Positions 18,092-27,198 are shown, counted from the stretch's first letter. The stretch: DNA of 36,042 nt from an uncultured Clostridia bacterium (GCA_934178555.1 CAKPQL010000016.1:1-36042); one strand, 5' to 3'. A program made the numbers and translations. Notes: a model not told the origin generated them from the sequence alone.

Positions 18092-18120
18092 ATTATAACA
18101 CAAATTCGTAAAAAAATCAA
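18092..18120 (-). promoter_or_regulatory. Predicted extended -10 promoter of the 59-aa gene
   Basis: On the minus strand: TTGATT, 17 bases, TGTTATAAT (perfect -10 with TG extension). Confidence 0.8.
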
Positions 18121-18250
18121 ATTTATATGCTATAAAAGACTAGAATTTAGCGACTTTATTCGACATAAAGACACAAAAAATAAACTATTTACATTTTACT
18201 AATAATTATATAAAATAATGTAAACAATAAAATGCAGGAGAGTGATTATT

Positions 18251-18556
18251 ATGTTAAAACATATAGCTTCAAATGAATATGAACAAGAAGTATTAAATTA
18301 TAAAGGAAAAGTATTAGTAGATTTTTTTGCTAGTTGGTGTGGACCTTGTCAGATGTTAACACCAATTTTAGAAAAAATATCTGAAGAAGAAAACGGTGTG
18401 AAAATAGTAAAAATAAACATAGATGAAGAAACAAAACTAGCAGTAGATAACGGAGTAGAAGTTGTACCAACAATGATTTTATATGATAATGGCAAGATTA
18501 TAAAAAGATTAGAAGGGTATAGAGATGAAGAAGAGTTAAAGAAAATAATTCTATGA
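18251..18556 (+). CDS. Thioredoxin
   Basis: This 101-residue disulfide reductase has the classic fold and the active site WCGPC (Cys 30 and Cys 33) in VDFFASWCGPCQM, plus the cis-proline segment EVVPTMILYDNG. GTG at 18242 is in frame but sits one base from AGGAG, so ATG 18251 at ten bases is preferred. The next gene, 27 bases on, encodes a thioredoxin-reductase-like Fe-S protein, so the pair probably forms an electron relay. Confidence 0.93.
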   Translation: MLKHIASNEYEQEVLNYKGKVLVDFFASWCGPCQMLTPILEKISEEENGVKIVKINIDEETKLAVDNGVEVVPTMILYDNGKIIKRLEGYRDEEELKKIIL

Positions 18557-18583
18557 TTTATTTTAAGGTAGGAGGATGGTGTA

Positions 18584-18769
18584 ATGAAGGGATATATATT
18601 TAATAGTGATAGAGAATATGCAAATAAAATATTGGATGGAGTATACAGAAAGGGAGGGCATTGTCCTTGTAGAGTAGAGGTAGATGATACTACATTGTGC
18701 CCATGTGATGATTTTGTTCAAAAAGGAATATGCAAATGTAATTTGTATATTCCTTTGAATGAGAATTAA
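18584..18769 (+). CDS. Ferredoxin:thioredoxin reductase catalytic-subunit-like protein (61 aa)
   Basis: Three Cys-x-Cys pairs are visible: C27-P-C29, C39-P-C41 and C50-K-C52. This matches the order CPC, CPC, CxC of the FTR catalytic subunit, in which a 4Fe-4S cluster and a nearby disulfide pass electrons from ferredoxin to thioredoxin. The first gap is only nine residues against 16 in the plant enzyme, and the protein is shorter, so it is a minimal form. TAGGAGG lies upstream. It sits directly behind thioredoxin, supporting the role. Its stop overlaps the stop of the convergent TraX gene by three bases. Confidence 0.78.
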   Translation: MKGYIFNSDREYANKILDGVYRKGGHCPCRVEVDDTTLCPCDDFVQKGICKCNLYIPLNEN

Positions 18770-19443
18770 ATATAAATGATGTTCCATACAAGAGAGATAA
18801 ATAATAAATGTACGGGGTAGAAAATATAAAGGAAATACTTTATTTTTTTACCTTGTTTCTTATTATACAAATTTATAAAGATTAGAGAATATAGTGTGAA
18901 AATACAATACAAAATGTATATATAGGAATTACCATATCTAATTATATAGTTTGCATACTTAATTATAGTACATAAAATAAAGGATATGTTCATAAATATT
19001 ATATTGTTTTTAAATATGTAAAATAATATAATTATAAAAACACCATAAAAACCATAATCACAATGTGTGATTTCTGCAATGAATGCAATAGCAATACTTA
19101 GTGCTACAGATAGTATTTTGTTTGACAGTTTATCATATATAATTATACAAATTAAACCTAATAATAGTGTAAAAAAGATATTAAGAGCAAATCCTTTTGA
19201 AATTAAATCATGAAAAAGCATAAAAGGATACTGAGAGATAAGTGCAAAAATAAATAACCTGAACATGTATTTTTTTAAATTTTTAGTATAACAATATCCT
19301 TCACTTATTTGAAATGCAAAAATAGGAAATGATATCCTTCCAATAAAATTATAAAATGACATTTTACCATGATGTACAAGATAGCCAACATGGTCAATAA
19401 ACATTGTGATACAAGCTATAATTTTTAATAAAAAACTAGACAT
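18766..19443 (-). CDS. TraX family membrane protein
   Basis: This 225-residue, very hydrophobic protein has about seven or eight membrane helices. The N-terminus LKIIACITMFIDHVGYL and the later NFIGRISFPIFAFQISEGY are typical of the TraX family. E. coli TraX acetylates F pilin; the role of chromosomal Firmicutes members is not settled, and acyltransfer to surface molecules is a guess. It has its own transcript start region because a terminator lies behind ytxC upstream. No conjugation genes are nearby. Confidence 0.82.
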   Translation of the reverse strand: MSSFLLKIIACITMFIDHVGYLVHHGKMSFYNFIGRISFPIFAFQISEGYCYTKNLKKYMFRLFIFALISQYPFMLFHDLISKGFALNIFFTLLLGLICIIIYDKLSNKILSVALSIAIAFIAEITHCDYGFYGVFIIILFYIFKNNIIFMNISFILCTIIKYANYIIRYGNSYIYILYCIFTLYSLIFINLYNKKQGKKIKYFLYIFYPVHLLFISLVWNIIYI

Positions 19444-19503
19444 TTTATATTCACCGCCATTAATAATAAACTAACTATAGCATAAAAAATATAAATAGTC
19501 TAG

Positions 19504-19541
19504 AAAAATAAAATACAAAAGAATTATTTCTTTTGTATTTT
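19504..19541 (-). terminator. Terminator overlapping the end of ytxC
   Basis: A perfect 14-bp stem (19510-19523 with 19528-19541) has the TTA stop codon in its loop. A T-rich tail follows on the minus strand. The last codons of the gene build half the hairpin. Confidence 0.8.
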
Positions 19542-20402
19542 AGAAAATTTAATATTTTTGATAGTATTTAATCTATAAGCTTGGCATATTGTGCAATCAT
19601 TACACAAATAAACTCTGTTATTGAAAATAAGTTTTAAGGTATTAATAAATTCATCTTCATTATCTATAAGATGTATAAAAATTTTTTTAGGCAATAACGT
19701 AAGTAGGGTATTTAGCGCATAGTCATTTGAGGAAAATGAAATATCCGATAGGTATTTTGCTTCGAAAACGTGGTCATTTATATTTATTGTTTCACCATTT
19801 TCATTGAGCAGAATAGATTCTTGATTTATATAAACTAAGTGAACTTTATCAACTTCACTTGGTTTAGAGTTGATATATAGTTTTAATAAATCTACAAATT
19901 CATCATATTCACGTTCTACAAGAAATTGGTTAACACTAAAATCAATAGCATTATCTAGAATACTCATATAGTCTTTTAATCTAAAATTAATGAAACCATC
20001 CAAAATCATTGATTTGTTATAAAGAATATATTTAAGAAAAGATATAAACACTAAATCTTTTCTATTGGAAAATTCTGAATTTTCATCGTTATTTAGAGTA
20101 TATTGACATATATTACTAATTTTCTTTTTTTCTAAATCATTAAAATAAAAGTAATTAGAATTTAGAATTCTTTTTATAATATTAGGTTCGCATAAATTAA
20201 TTAGTATATTTGACAATACTTCTGCTAACTTAGAATAAAACAATTCTATGGAGTTTCCTCTGTAATGTATAATTACGTTTTTATAATTTTTAAAAGTATT
20301 CTGAGACAAATAAATATCATTTAGTTCAATATTTTCTAAATTATTTAGTAGAGTATTTATAATATTAACATTGTTAGTTTTAATACATATAGAATTAATC
20401 AA
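19524..20402 (-). CDS. YtxC-like putative sporulation protein
   Basis: This 292-residue protein resembles the YtxC family, which is restricted to endospore formers and of unknown biochemical role. Cues are the N-terminal small alpha/beta part, the helical centre and the C-terminal half beginning EFVDLLKLYINSKPSEVDKVHLVY, followed by KKIFIHLIDNEDEF and a Cys-containing end (LCNDCTICQAY). The start is TTG at 20402, eight bases after GAGGAG. Recognition rests on overall pattern rather than a catalytic motif. If right, it supports a spore-forming host. Confidence 0.72.
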   Translation of the reverse strand: MINSICIKTNNVNIINTLLNNLENIELNDIYLSQNTFKNYKNVIIHYRGNSIELFYSKLAEVLSNILINLCEPNIIKRILNSNYFYFNDLEKKKISNICQYTLNNDENSEFSNRKDLVFISFLKYILYNKSMILDGFINFRLKDYMSILDNAIDFSVNQFLVEREYDEFVDLLKLYINSKPSEVDKVHLVYINQESILLNENGETININDHVFEAKYLSDISFSSNDYALNTLLTLLPKKIFIHLIDNEDEFINTLKLIFNNRVYLCNDCTICQAYRLNTIKNIKFSKIQKK

Positions 20403-20497
20403 TTTAAAAACTCCTCTCGCATATATGTAATAGTATCTACTAAATATAAATAGATATACATATTTTATTCTGCAAAAGGAGTTTTTGAAACTTATCC

Positions 20498-22093
20498 TTA
20501 ATAATAAATCATATAATCAATATCTTCAAAGATTTTATCTTTTTCGTAAATATCATTTAAAAATTTTTTATCTACATTATCATTTTTTAATTGATAATAT
20601 AATTTAGTAAATCTTCCAATATGGTCTTTTATACGTTTTTTTGCATAGTCAACCATTGTTCCATTAGTGATAATAAATAGCCAATCACTGCTTTGGGCTA
20701 ATAATAATTCTCTAGCACATTGATTTAATGCAAATTTCTTTAATTCATTTTGCTCATCAGGGAAGAGATGAGCTAATTCAACCATTCGATCTCCAGCTTT
20801 ATGCAAATGCCTATGTGCGTAATCATTAGTTGGATTTAGCCAAACTTCGCTGTATCCATTTGCACCCCAACTAGAGCGACAAGGGGAACATACTTGAATA
20901 TCAGGATATTTGTCTATGTATTCACCTGGAGTTATCAATTTAAAATTGCAATCATCATAATATATTTTTTTAAACAAAACATATAACCAATATGGACCTT
21001 CGTACCACCAATGTCCATAAAGCTCAGCATCATAAGGACACACGACAATTGGAGGTGTATCCATAACTGAAGACAATTCATTTATTTGAGAAACTCTACA
21101 ATCAAAGAAATGACCAGCTTGTTTTTCTGCCGAATCCATTGCCCATCTAGGATTATAGTAATCTTTGAAATCACTTTTAGAAGTGATTCTATAATATTTT
21201 ATTCCGGTATCAACTCTGGCGCCGTTTGAGGCTATATATGGCTTTATATAATCATAATCTGCATCGTAGCCAATATCTCTATAAAATTCTCTATAATTAA
21301 AATCACCTGGGTAACCATTTATAGAACTCCAAACTTGTCTGGAAGTATCTATATCACGTCCAAAAGCAACAATTCCTTCTGGAGAAACTATAGGAGCAAA
21401 GGTTCCATAAACAGGAGTAGGGTCTGCATATAAAATACCATGAGATTCTGTAATGATATATTCTATACCGAATTCTTTTAAATATTTATCTGCTTCTGGC
21501 ACATAACCACATTCTGGTAACCAAATTCCGCGAGGAGCTCTACCAAAATACTTTTGGTAAGTTTGTACACCGATAGCAATTTGGGCTTTGACTGTCTTTT
21601 CATTTACATATAGGATAGGAAAATATCCATGAGTTGCGCCACAAGTAATAATTTCAAGAACTCCAATATCCTGAAAATATTTAAATCCATTTATTAAATT
21701 GCATTTATATACATCTTTAAATATATGCAAATCATTGCTATATCTATCAAAATAATATTTTGATAAAGCATTTAGTCTTTTGTCAGAGGCGGTTCTCTTC
21801 AATTCCTTTTCGCATAATTCTATATGAGATTTTAAATATTTAATATATCTCTTTTGCAAAAGTGGACTTGCAAGCATTGAAAGAAGAGGAGGAGTCATAG
21901 ACATTGTAATTCTAAAGTCAACTTTTTCTTCTTCTAATTTTTTAAAATTAATTAATAATGGAATATAAGTTTCGGAAATTGCTTCAAACAACCATCTTTC
22001 TTCTAAATAATCTTCACTTTCTGGGTGATGAACAAATGGCAAATGAGCATGTAGAATAAAACTTACATATCCTTTTGGTTCTTTATTATTCAT
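20498..22093 (-). CDS. GH57 family 1,4-alpha-glucan branching enzyme
   Basis: This 531-residue cytoplasmic enzyme most likely creates alpha-1,6 branches in glycogen-like glucan. The family opens with HAHLPFVHHPE (15-25). The catalytic nucleophile is expected at Glu 194 in WLPECGY and the acid/base at Asp 355 in YDAELYGHWWYEGP. The C-terminal helical domain (formerly DUF1957) carries SSWGANGYSEVWLN, and length matches bacterial GH57 branching enzymes. It follows the DUF4912 gene by 73 bases on the same strand, with a GT4 synthase divergent beyond it. Some members of this subfamily act mainly as hydrolases, so activity needs assay. Confidence 0.9.
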   Translation of the reverse strand: MNNKEPKGYVSFILHAHLPFVHHPESEDYLEERWLFEAISETYIPLLINFKKLEEEKVDFRITMSMTPPLLSMLASPLLQKRYIKYLKSHIELCEKELKRTASDKRLNALSKYYFDRYSNDLHIFKDVYKCNLINGFKYFQDIGVLEIITCGATHGYFPILYVNEKTVKAQIAIGVQTYQKYFGRAPRGIWLPECGYVPEADKYLKEFGIEYIITESHGILYADPTPVYGTFAPIVSPEGIVAFGRDIDTSRQVWSSINGYPGDFNYREFYRDIGYDADYDYIKPYIASNGARVDTGIKYYRITSKSDFKDYYNPRWAMDSAEKQAGHFFDCRVSQINELSSVMDTPPIVVCPYDAELYGHWWYEGPYWLYVLFKKIYYDDCNFKLITPGEYIDKYPDIQVCSPCRSSWGANGYSEVWLNPTNDYAHRHLHKAGDRMVELAHLFPDEQNELKKFALNQCARELLLAQSSDWLFIITNGTMVDYAKKRIKDHIGRFTKLYYQLKNDNVDKKFLNDIYEKDKIFEDIDYMIYY

Positions 22094-22166
22094 TATAATC
22101 TCCGATCTATATTTGGAATATGAGTTTTAAAATTAATAATTTTTAGTAAATGATAACACACATAAA

Positions 22167-23078
22167 TTATTTAAACGTAGATGTAGGGTTACCAGAAGAT
22201 GGATTATTAATTTCAAATCCGTTAATAACATTTTCGTTACCATAAAGTTTGCTATATAATTTTTGATATGCATCGTGTATAGTGTAAATCTTACCGATTT
22301 TTGTAATAAAAGACATATTTGCTATATTCTTAGAATGAGTAATATTGTTTTTTACATTTCTAAAATAAACAGTGTTTGCTTGCTTTTCAAACAAAATGTG
22401 GTCATTAGGACTTTCTATTATGTTAGAAGAGGTAACATACATATAATTATTTGGAATATAATAATTTTGAGACTTTGATCGACGACCTAATTCTATAGTG
22501 TATTTACATTTAGAGTCGTTTACATCTAAATACCAGCAATTAGCAAAATCATTTATTTCAACTTCGAATGTATAATTCATTGAATCATTATGAACTATCA
22601 ATACAGGTTTTGTATTATTGAAAAATTCATTACCAAATTTTTTTATATAATTGTTTCTATCTTCGTCAGAAATATCCCAATAAATAAATAATTTTTTTGG
22701 AGTTTGAGCCAAAATTTTTACAACTGTTTCATTATATCTATATGGCAAATCATAATATTCTAATATTGGTGTTGCTTTTTTTGAAGATTTTGTTGATTTC
22801 TTTTTTTGTGTAGCAACATTTGATTTTGTTTTTACAGTTTGTAAGGAAGATTTTTTAGATGAGGTAGTTTTAGATTTTGTAGTCGTTTTTTTTGAAGATG
22901 CTGTTTTGCTTGAAGTAGTTTTTTTAGGAATAGATTCTGTAGTTGATTTTTTTACAGCACTTTTTTTAGAAGTAGATGATTTTTTATCACTACTATTAGA
23001 ACTTGTTTTTTTAGTTTTTGAAACTTGTTTTATTTTATCTGTTTCATTGTTTACGGCATCTTTTGTTTTTCTTGGCAT
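22167..23078 (-). CDS. DUF4912 protein with Lys/Ser/Thr-rich N-terminus
   Basis: In this 303-residue protein the first ~105 residues are low complexity, made of SSKK, TTSSK and KSTK runs similar to histone H1 tails. The folded part (about 105-260) matches DUF4912, with LPYRYNETVVKILAQTPKKL, FIYWDIS and NCWYLDVND. DUF4912 proteins are often encoded beside GH57 and glycosyltransferase genes, as here. A role in binding glucan or organising glycogen granules is inference. AAGGAGG lies upstream of the ATG. It shares a 236-base divergent promoter region with the GT4 gene. Confidence 0.82.
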   Translation of the reverse strand: MPRKTKDAVNNETDKIKQVSKTKKTSSNSSDKKSSTSKKSAVKKSTTESIPKKTTSSKTASSKKTTTKSKTTSSKKSSLQTVKTKSNVATQKKKSTKSSKKATPILEYYDLPYRYNETVVKILAQTPKKLFIYWDISDEDRNNYIKKFGNEFFNNTKPVLIVHNDSMNYTFEVEINDFANCWYLDVNDSKCKYTIELGRRSKSQNYYIPNNYMYVTSSNIIESPNDHILFEKQANTVYFRNVKNNITHSKNIANMSFITKIGKIYTIHDAYQKLYSKLYGNENVINGFEINNPSSGNPTSTFK

Positions 23079-23314
23079 TAAAAATTCCTCCTTAGTAAGT
23101 TAAAAAAGCATTGATACTCCATAAAAATATAAAGTAGTCAAATGCAAATAAATTCTCTAAAATATATTATATCAAATTATGAATAAATTCAATAGAAAAA
23201 TATTAAAAAAAATATATTTTTTTGTAAATATTTATTTACTTTTGTAAAATTATCTTATACAATGTAAATATAATTTTAAAATCACAAAAGAAAATGACGA
23301 AAGGGGCTAAAAAC

Positions 23315-24607
23315 ATGAAAATATTGATGCTTACATGGGAATATCCACCAAGAATTGTTGGGGGGATTGCAAGAGTAGTAAATGATTTATCTAAAAGATT
23401 AATTAAAGATGGACATGATGTATATGTTATTACATATAAAGATGGAGATGCACCTGAATTTGAAAATGATAAGGGCGTTAAAGTATATAGAGTTAACAAC
23501 TATATTATAAATCCTAATAATTTTATAGATTGGATTATGCAATTAAACTTTAATATGATTGCAAAAGCAAATGAAATTATTGCTAAAGAAGGAAATTTTG
23601 ATGTAATACATGCGCATGATTGGTTAGTTGCTTATTCGGCAAAAACATTAAAAAATTCTTACGGAACTCCTATTGTATCTACAATACATGCTACAGAAGC
23701 CGGAAGAAATAGTGGAATTCATAATGAAGTACAAAGATATATAAATGATACAGAATGGTTATTAACATATGAATCTTCAGAGGTAATAGTTAATAGCAAT
23801 TTTATGAAAAATGATATACAAAGATTATTTGGGTTACCTTTCGAAAAAATAAATGTGGTTCCTAATGGAATAAATTTAACTAATTTTAATGGTATAGAAA
23901 GAGATTATGAATTTAGAAGACAATATGCAGCAGATAATGAAAAAATAATTCTATTTATGGGAAGGTTGGTTTATGAAAAAGGTGTGCAACACTTAATTTC
24001 TGCTATGCCAAAAATACTAGACGGATATCATGATGCTAAATTAATTATTGCTGGAAAGGGTGGAATACTAGACGAATTAAAAGCACAAGTTGATTCAATG
24101 GGATTAGGAAATAAAGTGTATTTTACGGGATACTTAAATCAAAAACAAGTGTGCAAAATGTATAAATGTGCTGATGTATCAGTGTTCCCAAGCACATATG
24201 AACCATTTGGGATAGTTGCACTAGAGGCAATGCTTGCAGGAGTTCCAACAGTAGTTTCTGATGTTGGTGGATTAAACGAAATAGTAGCTCATGGAGTAGA
24301 TGGAATGAAGAGTTATGCAGGAAATCCTAATTCACTTGCAGATTCTATATTAGCATTATTATTAAATCCAGCATTATGTGATAGTGTTACTAAAAAAGCA
24401 AAAGCAAAAGTAAAAGAAGAATATAATTGGGCAAAAATTGCTCAAGATACACATTTTATATATCAAAAAGCTATTTGCGAAACAATGGCTGAACGTCAAG
24501 CAAATCAAATAGCACAGGAGAAAGCTAAAAAGACTAAAAAAGCTAAAAATACAGAAGGGGAAATAGCAAATCTTTTAGCTTTCAAAAAAAGACAGGCATA
24601 TGCATAA
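23315..24607 (+). CDS. GT4 family glycosyltransferase, likely glycogen synthase-type
   Basis: This 430-residue GT-B enzyme begins MKILMLTWEYPPRIVGGIAR, with the acceptor-side loop GGIARV. Other motifs are VIHAHDWL, VVPNGINL, FMGRLVYEKGVQHLI and the nucleotide-sugar E-x7-E pair in EPFGIVALE (Glu 296, Glu 304). With GH57 and DUF4912 genes divergent next door and a debranching enzyme in the window, elongation of an alpha-1,4 glucan from ADP- or UDP-glucose is the likeliest job; the donor cannot be read. An ATG at 23294 is rejected because AAAGGGG sits eight bases before 23315. The tail is Lys-rich. Confidence 0.87.
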   Translation: MKILMLTWEYPPRIVGGIARVVNDLSKRLIKDGHDVYVITYKDGDAPEFENDKGVKVYRVNNYIINPNNFIDWIMQLNFNMIAKANEIIAKEGNFDVIHAHDWLVAYSAKTLKNSYGTPIVSTIHATEAGRNSGIHNEVQRYINDTEWLLTYESSEVIVNSNFMKNDIQRLFGLPFEKINVVPNGINLTNFNGIERDYEFRRQYAADNEKIILFMGRLVYEKGVQHLISAMPKILDGYHDAKLIIAGKGGILDELKAQVDSMGLGNKVYFTGYLNQKQVCKMYKCADVSVFPSTYEPFGIVALEAMLAGVPTVVSDVGGLNEIVAHGVDGMKSYAGNPNSLADSILALLLNPALCDSVTKKAKAKVKEEYNWAKIAQDTHFIYQKAICETMAERQANQIAQEKAKKTKKAKNTEGEIANLLAFKKRQAYA

Positions 24608-24623
24608 AAATATTGAATAGTAT

Positions 24624-24669
24624 GGGCGTAATTGGTGATGATAATTATAATAAATACCGAATTACGCCC
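24624..24669. repeat. Long-armed intergenic hairpin after the GT4 gene
   Basis: GGGCGTAATT (24624-24633) pairs with AATTACGCCC (24660-24669). GGT/ACC extends the stem inside, with a bulged G. It could end transcription of the upstream gene, but no clear T-run follows. Confidence 0.6.
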
Positions 24670-24719
24670 TCTTAAACGGAAAATTTTATATATCAAATAT
24701 TTATTAGGAGGAAAATAAA

Positions 24720-25055
24720 ATGTACGTATATGATAAAGCAAATGAATTAGCAAGAAGTTTACAAGAAAGCAAAGAATACATAGAATATAAAAAAGCAAAG
24801 GAAGAGGTAAAAGCAATTCCAGGAATGAAAGAAAAAATAGATGAATTTGAGAAGATAAGATATGAAACTCAATTATTATCAATACAAGGAGAACAACAAA
24901 ATGAGGAAAAAATGAAAAAATTACAAGAATTATATCAAATACTAATGCAAAATCCAAAAATAAAAGATTATTTTGATGTAGAAGTTAGATTTAATGTAAT
25001 GCTAGCAGACATAAACAAAATAATAGGTGAAGCGGTAAAAGATGTATTACAATAA
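24720..25055 (+). CDS. YlbF/YmcA family protein
   Basis: This 111-residue, almost entirely helical protein matches the Com_YlbF family (DKANELARSLQESKEYIEY at the start, DVEVRFNVMLADINKIIGEA near the end). In B. subtilis YlbF works with YmcA and YaaT, affecting RNase Y activity, competence, biofilm and sporulation. Whether this protein does the same is inference. TTAGGAGG precedes the ATG. The next gene begins 31 bases on, suggesting a two-gene operon. Confidence 0.85.
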   Translation: MYVYDKANELARSLQESKEYIEYKKAKEEVKAIPGMKEKIDEFEKIRYETQLLSIQGEQQNEEKMKKLQELYQILMQNPKIKDYFDVEVRFNVMLADINKIIGEAVKDVLQ

Positions 25056-25086
25056 TTATATATTTTTTACAAAAGAAAGGATTAAT

Positions 25087-25773
25087 ATGGAATATATAAT
25101 AATAATTTTAATATCAATAGTTTTTATACTGCTTTTGAAATTAATATTTGGCATAAAGATATCAAACTTGAAAAATTATAAAGAAAATGAAAAATTAACT
25201 CAAATATCTGATAAATTTCCAAAGAATATAGAACTAACAGAAGAAATGTTAAAAAAATTAAATAATGAAAAAGTACAAATAAAAGAAAATTCAGATTCAG
25301 AAACAAGCTTGTATATAGCATTAACTAATACAATATTAATTTCTACAAAGAAAAATACTTGTGCTAGAATTCAAACAATAGCACATGAATGCGCACACTC
25401 TATTCAAAATAAAACTATACATATATCTAATTTTATAATATCAAACATATATATAATTTATTTTTTGCTAATTTCAATATTAACAATATTTAATCGTATA
25501 AGTAATCCACTATTATATCTATGTATATTTGCGATACTTGGTTTTATACAGTTTGCGATAAGATCATATTTAGAGATAGATGCAATGACAAAAGCAAAAT
25601 ATATAGCAAAAGAATATATGGAAGAAAAGAAGATAATATCACAAGAAGAAATAAATGAGTTGTGCAAAGAATTTGATAAAATAAACAAAATGGCTATACC
25701 TTTTTATGTATGGAATTTGTTTGCAAAAAATATGATAAAATTAATAATATATGCAATGATTGCAATTATATAA
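25087..25773 (+). CDS. Membrane-anchored HExxH zinc metallopeptidase
   Basis: This 228-residue protein has an N-terminal membrane helix (about 2-22), a short soluble stretch, the zinc motif HECAH (100-104) in TIAHECAHSIQ, then two close hydrophobic helices and a third at the C-terminus. This resembles the YugP-type putative membrane peptidases. It is likely to cleave within or at the membrane; the substrate is unknown. An ATG at 25042 overlaps the ylbF end, but AAAGAAAGGA precedes 25087, which I use. The stop codon is the first base of a hairpin at 25773-25811. Confidence 0.72.
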   Translation: MEYIIIILISIVFILLLKLIFGIKISNLKNYKENEKLTQISDKFPKNIELTEEMLKKLNNEKVQIKENSDSETSLYIALTNTILISTKKNTCARIQTIAHECAHSIQNKTIHISNFIISNIYIIYFLLISILTIFNRISNPLLYLCIFAILGFIQFAIRSYLEIDAMTKAKYIAKEYMEEKKIISQEEINELCKEFDKINKMAIPFYVWNLFAKNMIKLIIYAMIAII

Positions 25774-25811
25774 ATAATATGGGTTGATGTTACGCATCGA
25801 CCCATATTATT
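25773..25811. repeat. Perfect 17-bp intergenic hairpin
   Basis: Arms 25773-25789 and 25795-25811 pair fully (one G-U) around TTACG. The central GGGTTGATG/CATCGACCC is GC-rich for this region. It starts at the last base of the peptidase stop codon. Confidence 0.75.
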
Positions 25812-25886
25812 ATATAAAAGGATATTGTCAAAATAAAAATGATATGATAACATATATTCAATTTTGATATCAATAAATTAATTCAA

Positions 25887-25909
25887 AGGCAAATCTGCCT
25901 AAATTTTTT
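25887..25909 (+). terminator. Probable terminator before the Rpn gene
   Basis: AGGCA (25887-25891) pairs with TGCCT (25896-25900); AAATTTTTT follows. The stem is short but the T-run is good. Confidence 0.5.
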
Positions 25910-25944
25910 CCAAGTAATTAGAAAATAAACATAAGAAAGAAGTG

Positions 25945-26901
25945 ATGTTTATAGAATTATTAAATCCTAAAAATGATTATGTATTCAAAAGAATATTTGG
26001 TCATGTAGGGAATGAAAATATTACAAAACAAATGCTAAGTACAATTTTAAACAAGACAATAAATAATATAAAGTTAGATGAAAGCACAATACTAGAAAAA
26101 GATTTATTAGATGACAAAATAGGAATAGTGGATATACACGCAAAAATAGATGAAAGAATAGATGTAGATATAGAACTACAAGTTGTAAATCAAAAAGATA
26201 TAGAAAAAAGAATACTATTTTATTGGAGTAAAATGTATACCAAAGGAATTAGTTCGGGAGATGATTATAGTAAATTACATAAAACAATAGCAATATTAAT
26301 ATCAAATTTTGAATTAAATAAATTAAAAGAAATACCAAAGTTCTATACTAAGTGGCAAATAAGAGAAGAAAAATACACTTCTGTCATATTGACAGACATG
26401 CTAGAATTGTATATACTAGAAATACCAAAGGCAGTAAAAATTAAAGAGAGTGCAGAAAAAGAAATAAAGCCATGGTTGGATTTTTTAGAAAATCCAAAAG
26501 ATATGGAGATGGTAGGAATGAGTAATAAAAATGAAATAGCCATAAAAGAAGCAAAAAAAGTGCTAGAAAAAATAAGTGAAGATGAACACGAAAGATACTT
26601 AGCAGAACTACGAGAAAAATACATAAGAGACCAAAAAGCAATAGAAGCATTTGGTTATGATAGTGGACTAGAAGATGGACTAAAAAAAGGAATAGAACAA
26701 GGATTACAAGATGGATTGAGAAGAGGAGTAGAACAAGGGCTACAGGATGGACTAAAAAGAGGAATGGAACAGGGATTACAAGATGGAATTAAACAAGGTA
26801 AACAAGAAATAGCAAAAGAAATGTTAAAGCAAAATGTTAGCATAGATTTTATAATATCAGTTACAGGTTTAACTAAAGAAGAATTAGAAGAACTTAAATA
26901 A
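25945..26901 (+). CDS. Rpn family recombination-promoting nuclease (PD-(D/E)XK, transposase-like)
   Basis: This 318-residue protein begins with the family signature LLNPKNDYVFKRIFG and carries the nuclease core: Asp 63 in GIVDIHAKID, and Glu 77 and Gln 79 in VDIELQVV, then KRILFYWSKMY. Related E. coli Rpn proteins are DNA endonucleases that raise recA-independent recombination; others act in phage defence. The C-terminus has three to four tandem 12-residue Gly-rich repeats of the type GLKKGIEQGLQD, mirrored as 36-base DNA repeats at about 26670-26800, which may vary in number. GTG 25942 and ATG 25945 compete as start; neither has a strong binding site. Confidence 0.85.
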   Translation: MFIELLNPKNDYVFKRIFGHVGNENITKQMLSTILNKTINNIKLDESTILEKDLLDDKIGIVDIHAKIDERIDVDIELQVVNQKDIEKRILFYWSKMYTKGISSGDDYSKLHKTIAILISNFELNKLKEIPKFYTKWQIREEKYTSVILTDMLELYILEIPKAVKIKESAEKEIKPWLDFLENPKDMEMVGMSNKNEIAIKEAKKVLEKISEDEHERYLAELREKYIRDQKAIEAFGYDSGLEDGLKKGIEQGLQDGLRRGVEQGLQDGLKRGMEQGLQDGIKQGKQEIAKEMLKQNVSIDFIISVTGLTKEELEELK

Positions 26902-26962
26902 AATAAAAATCTAAAAATATTTATTGATATCAAAATTTATTAATATAAATTTAAAAAATATA

Positions 26963-26991
26963 TTGTAAACCAAAACATATTAGTATATATT
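26963..26991 (+). promoter_or_regulatory. Predicted promoter of leader module copy 2
   Basis: TTGTAA (26963-26968), 17 bases, TATATT (26986-26991). Both boxes and most spacer bases are the same as in copy 1. Confidence 0.65.
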
Positions 26992-27039
26992 TATAATGTA
27001 GATTATAAAGAAAAATGCAAATAAAGGAGAATTAAAATT

Positions 27040-27138
<99 letters not shown>

Positions 27139-27141
27139 ATA

Positions 27142-27198
27142 AAAACACAATTTATTTATGTGTATTTTTGATACGCATAAAATATTGTGTCTTTTTTT
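27142..27198 (+). terminator. Bipartite terminator/attenuator of leader module copy 2
   Basis: AACACAAT (27144-27151) pairs with ATTGTGT (27184-27190). TATGTGTAT (27157-27165) pairs with ATACGCATA (27171-27179). TTTTTTT follows. It lies 40 bases before the next gene, so that gene can be expressed from this promoter only by read-through. Confidence 0.75.
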
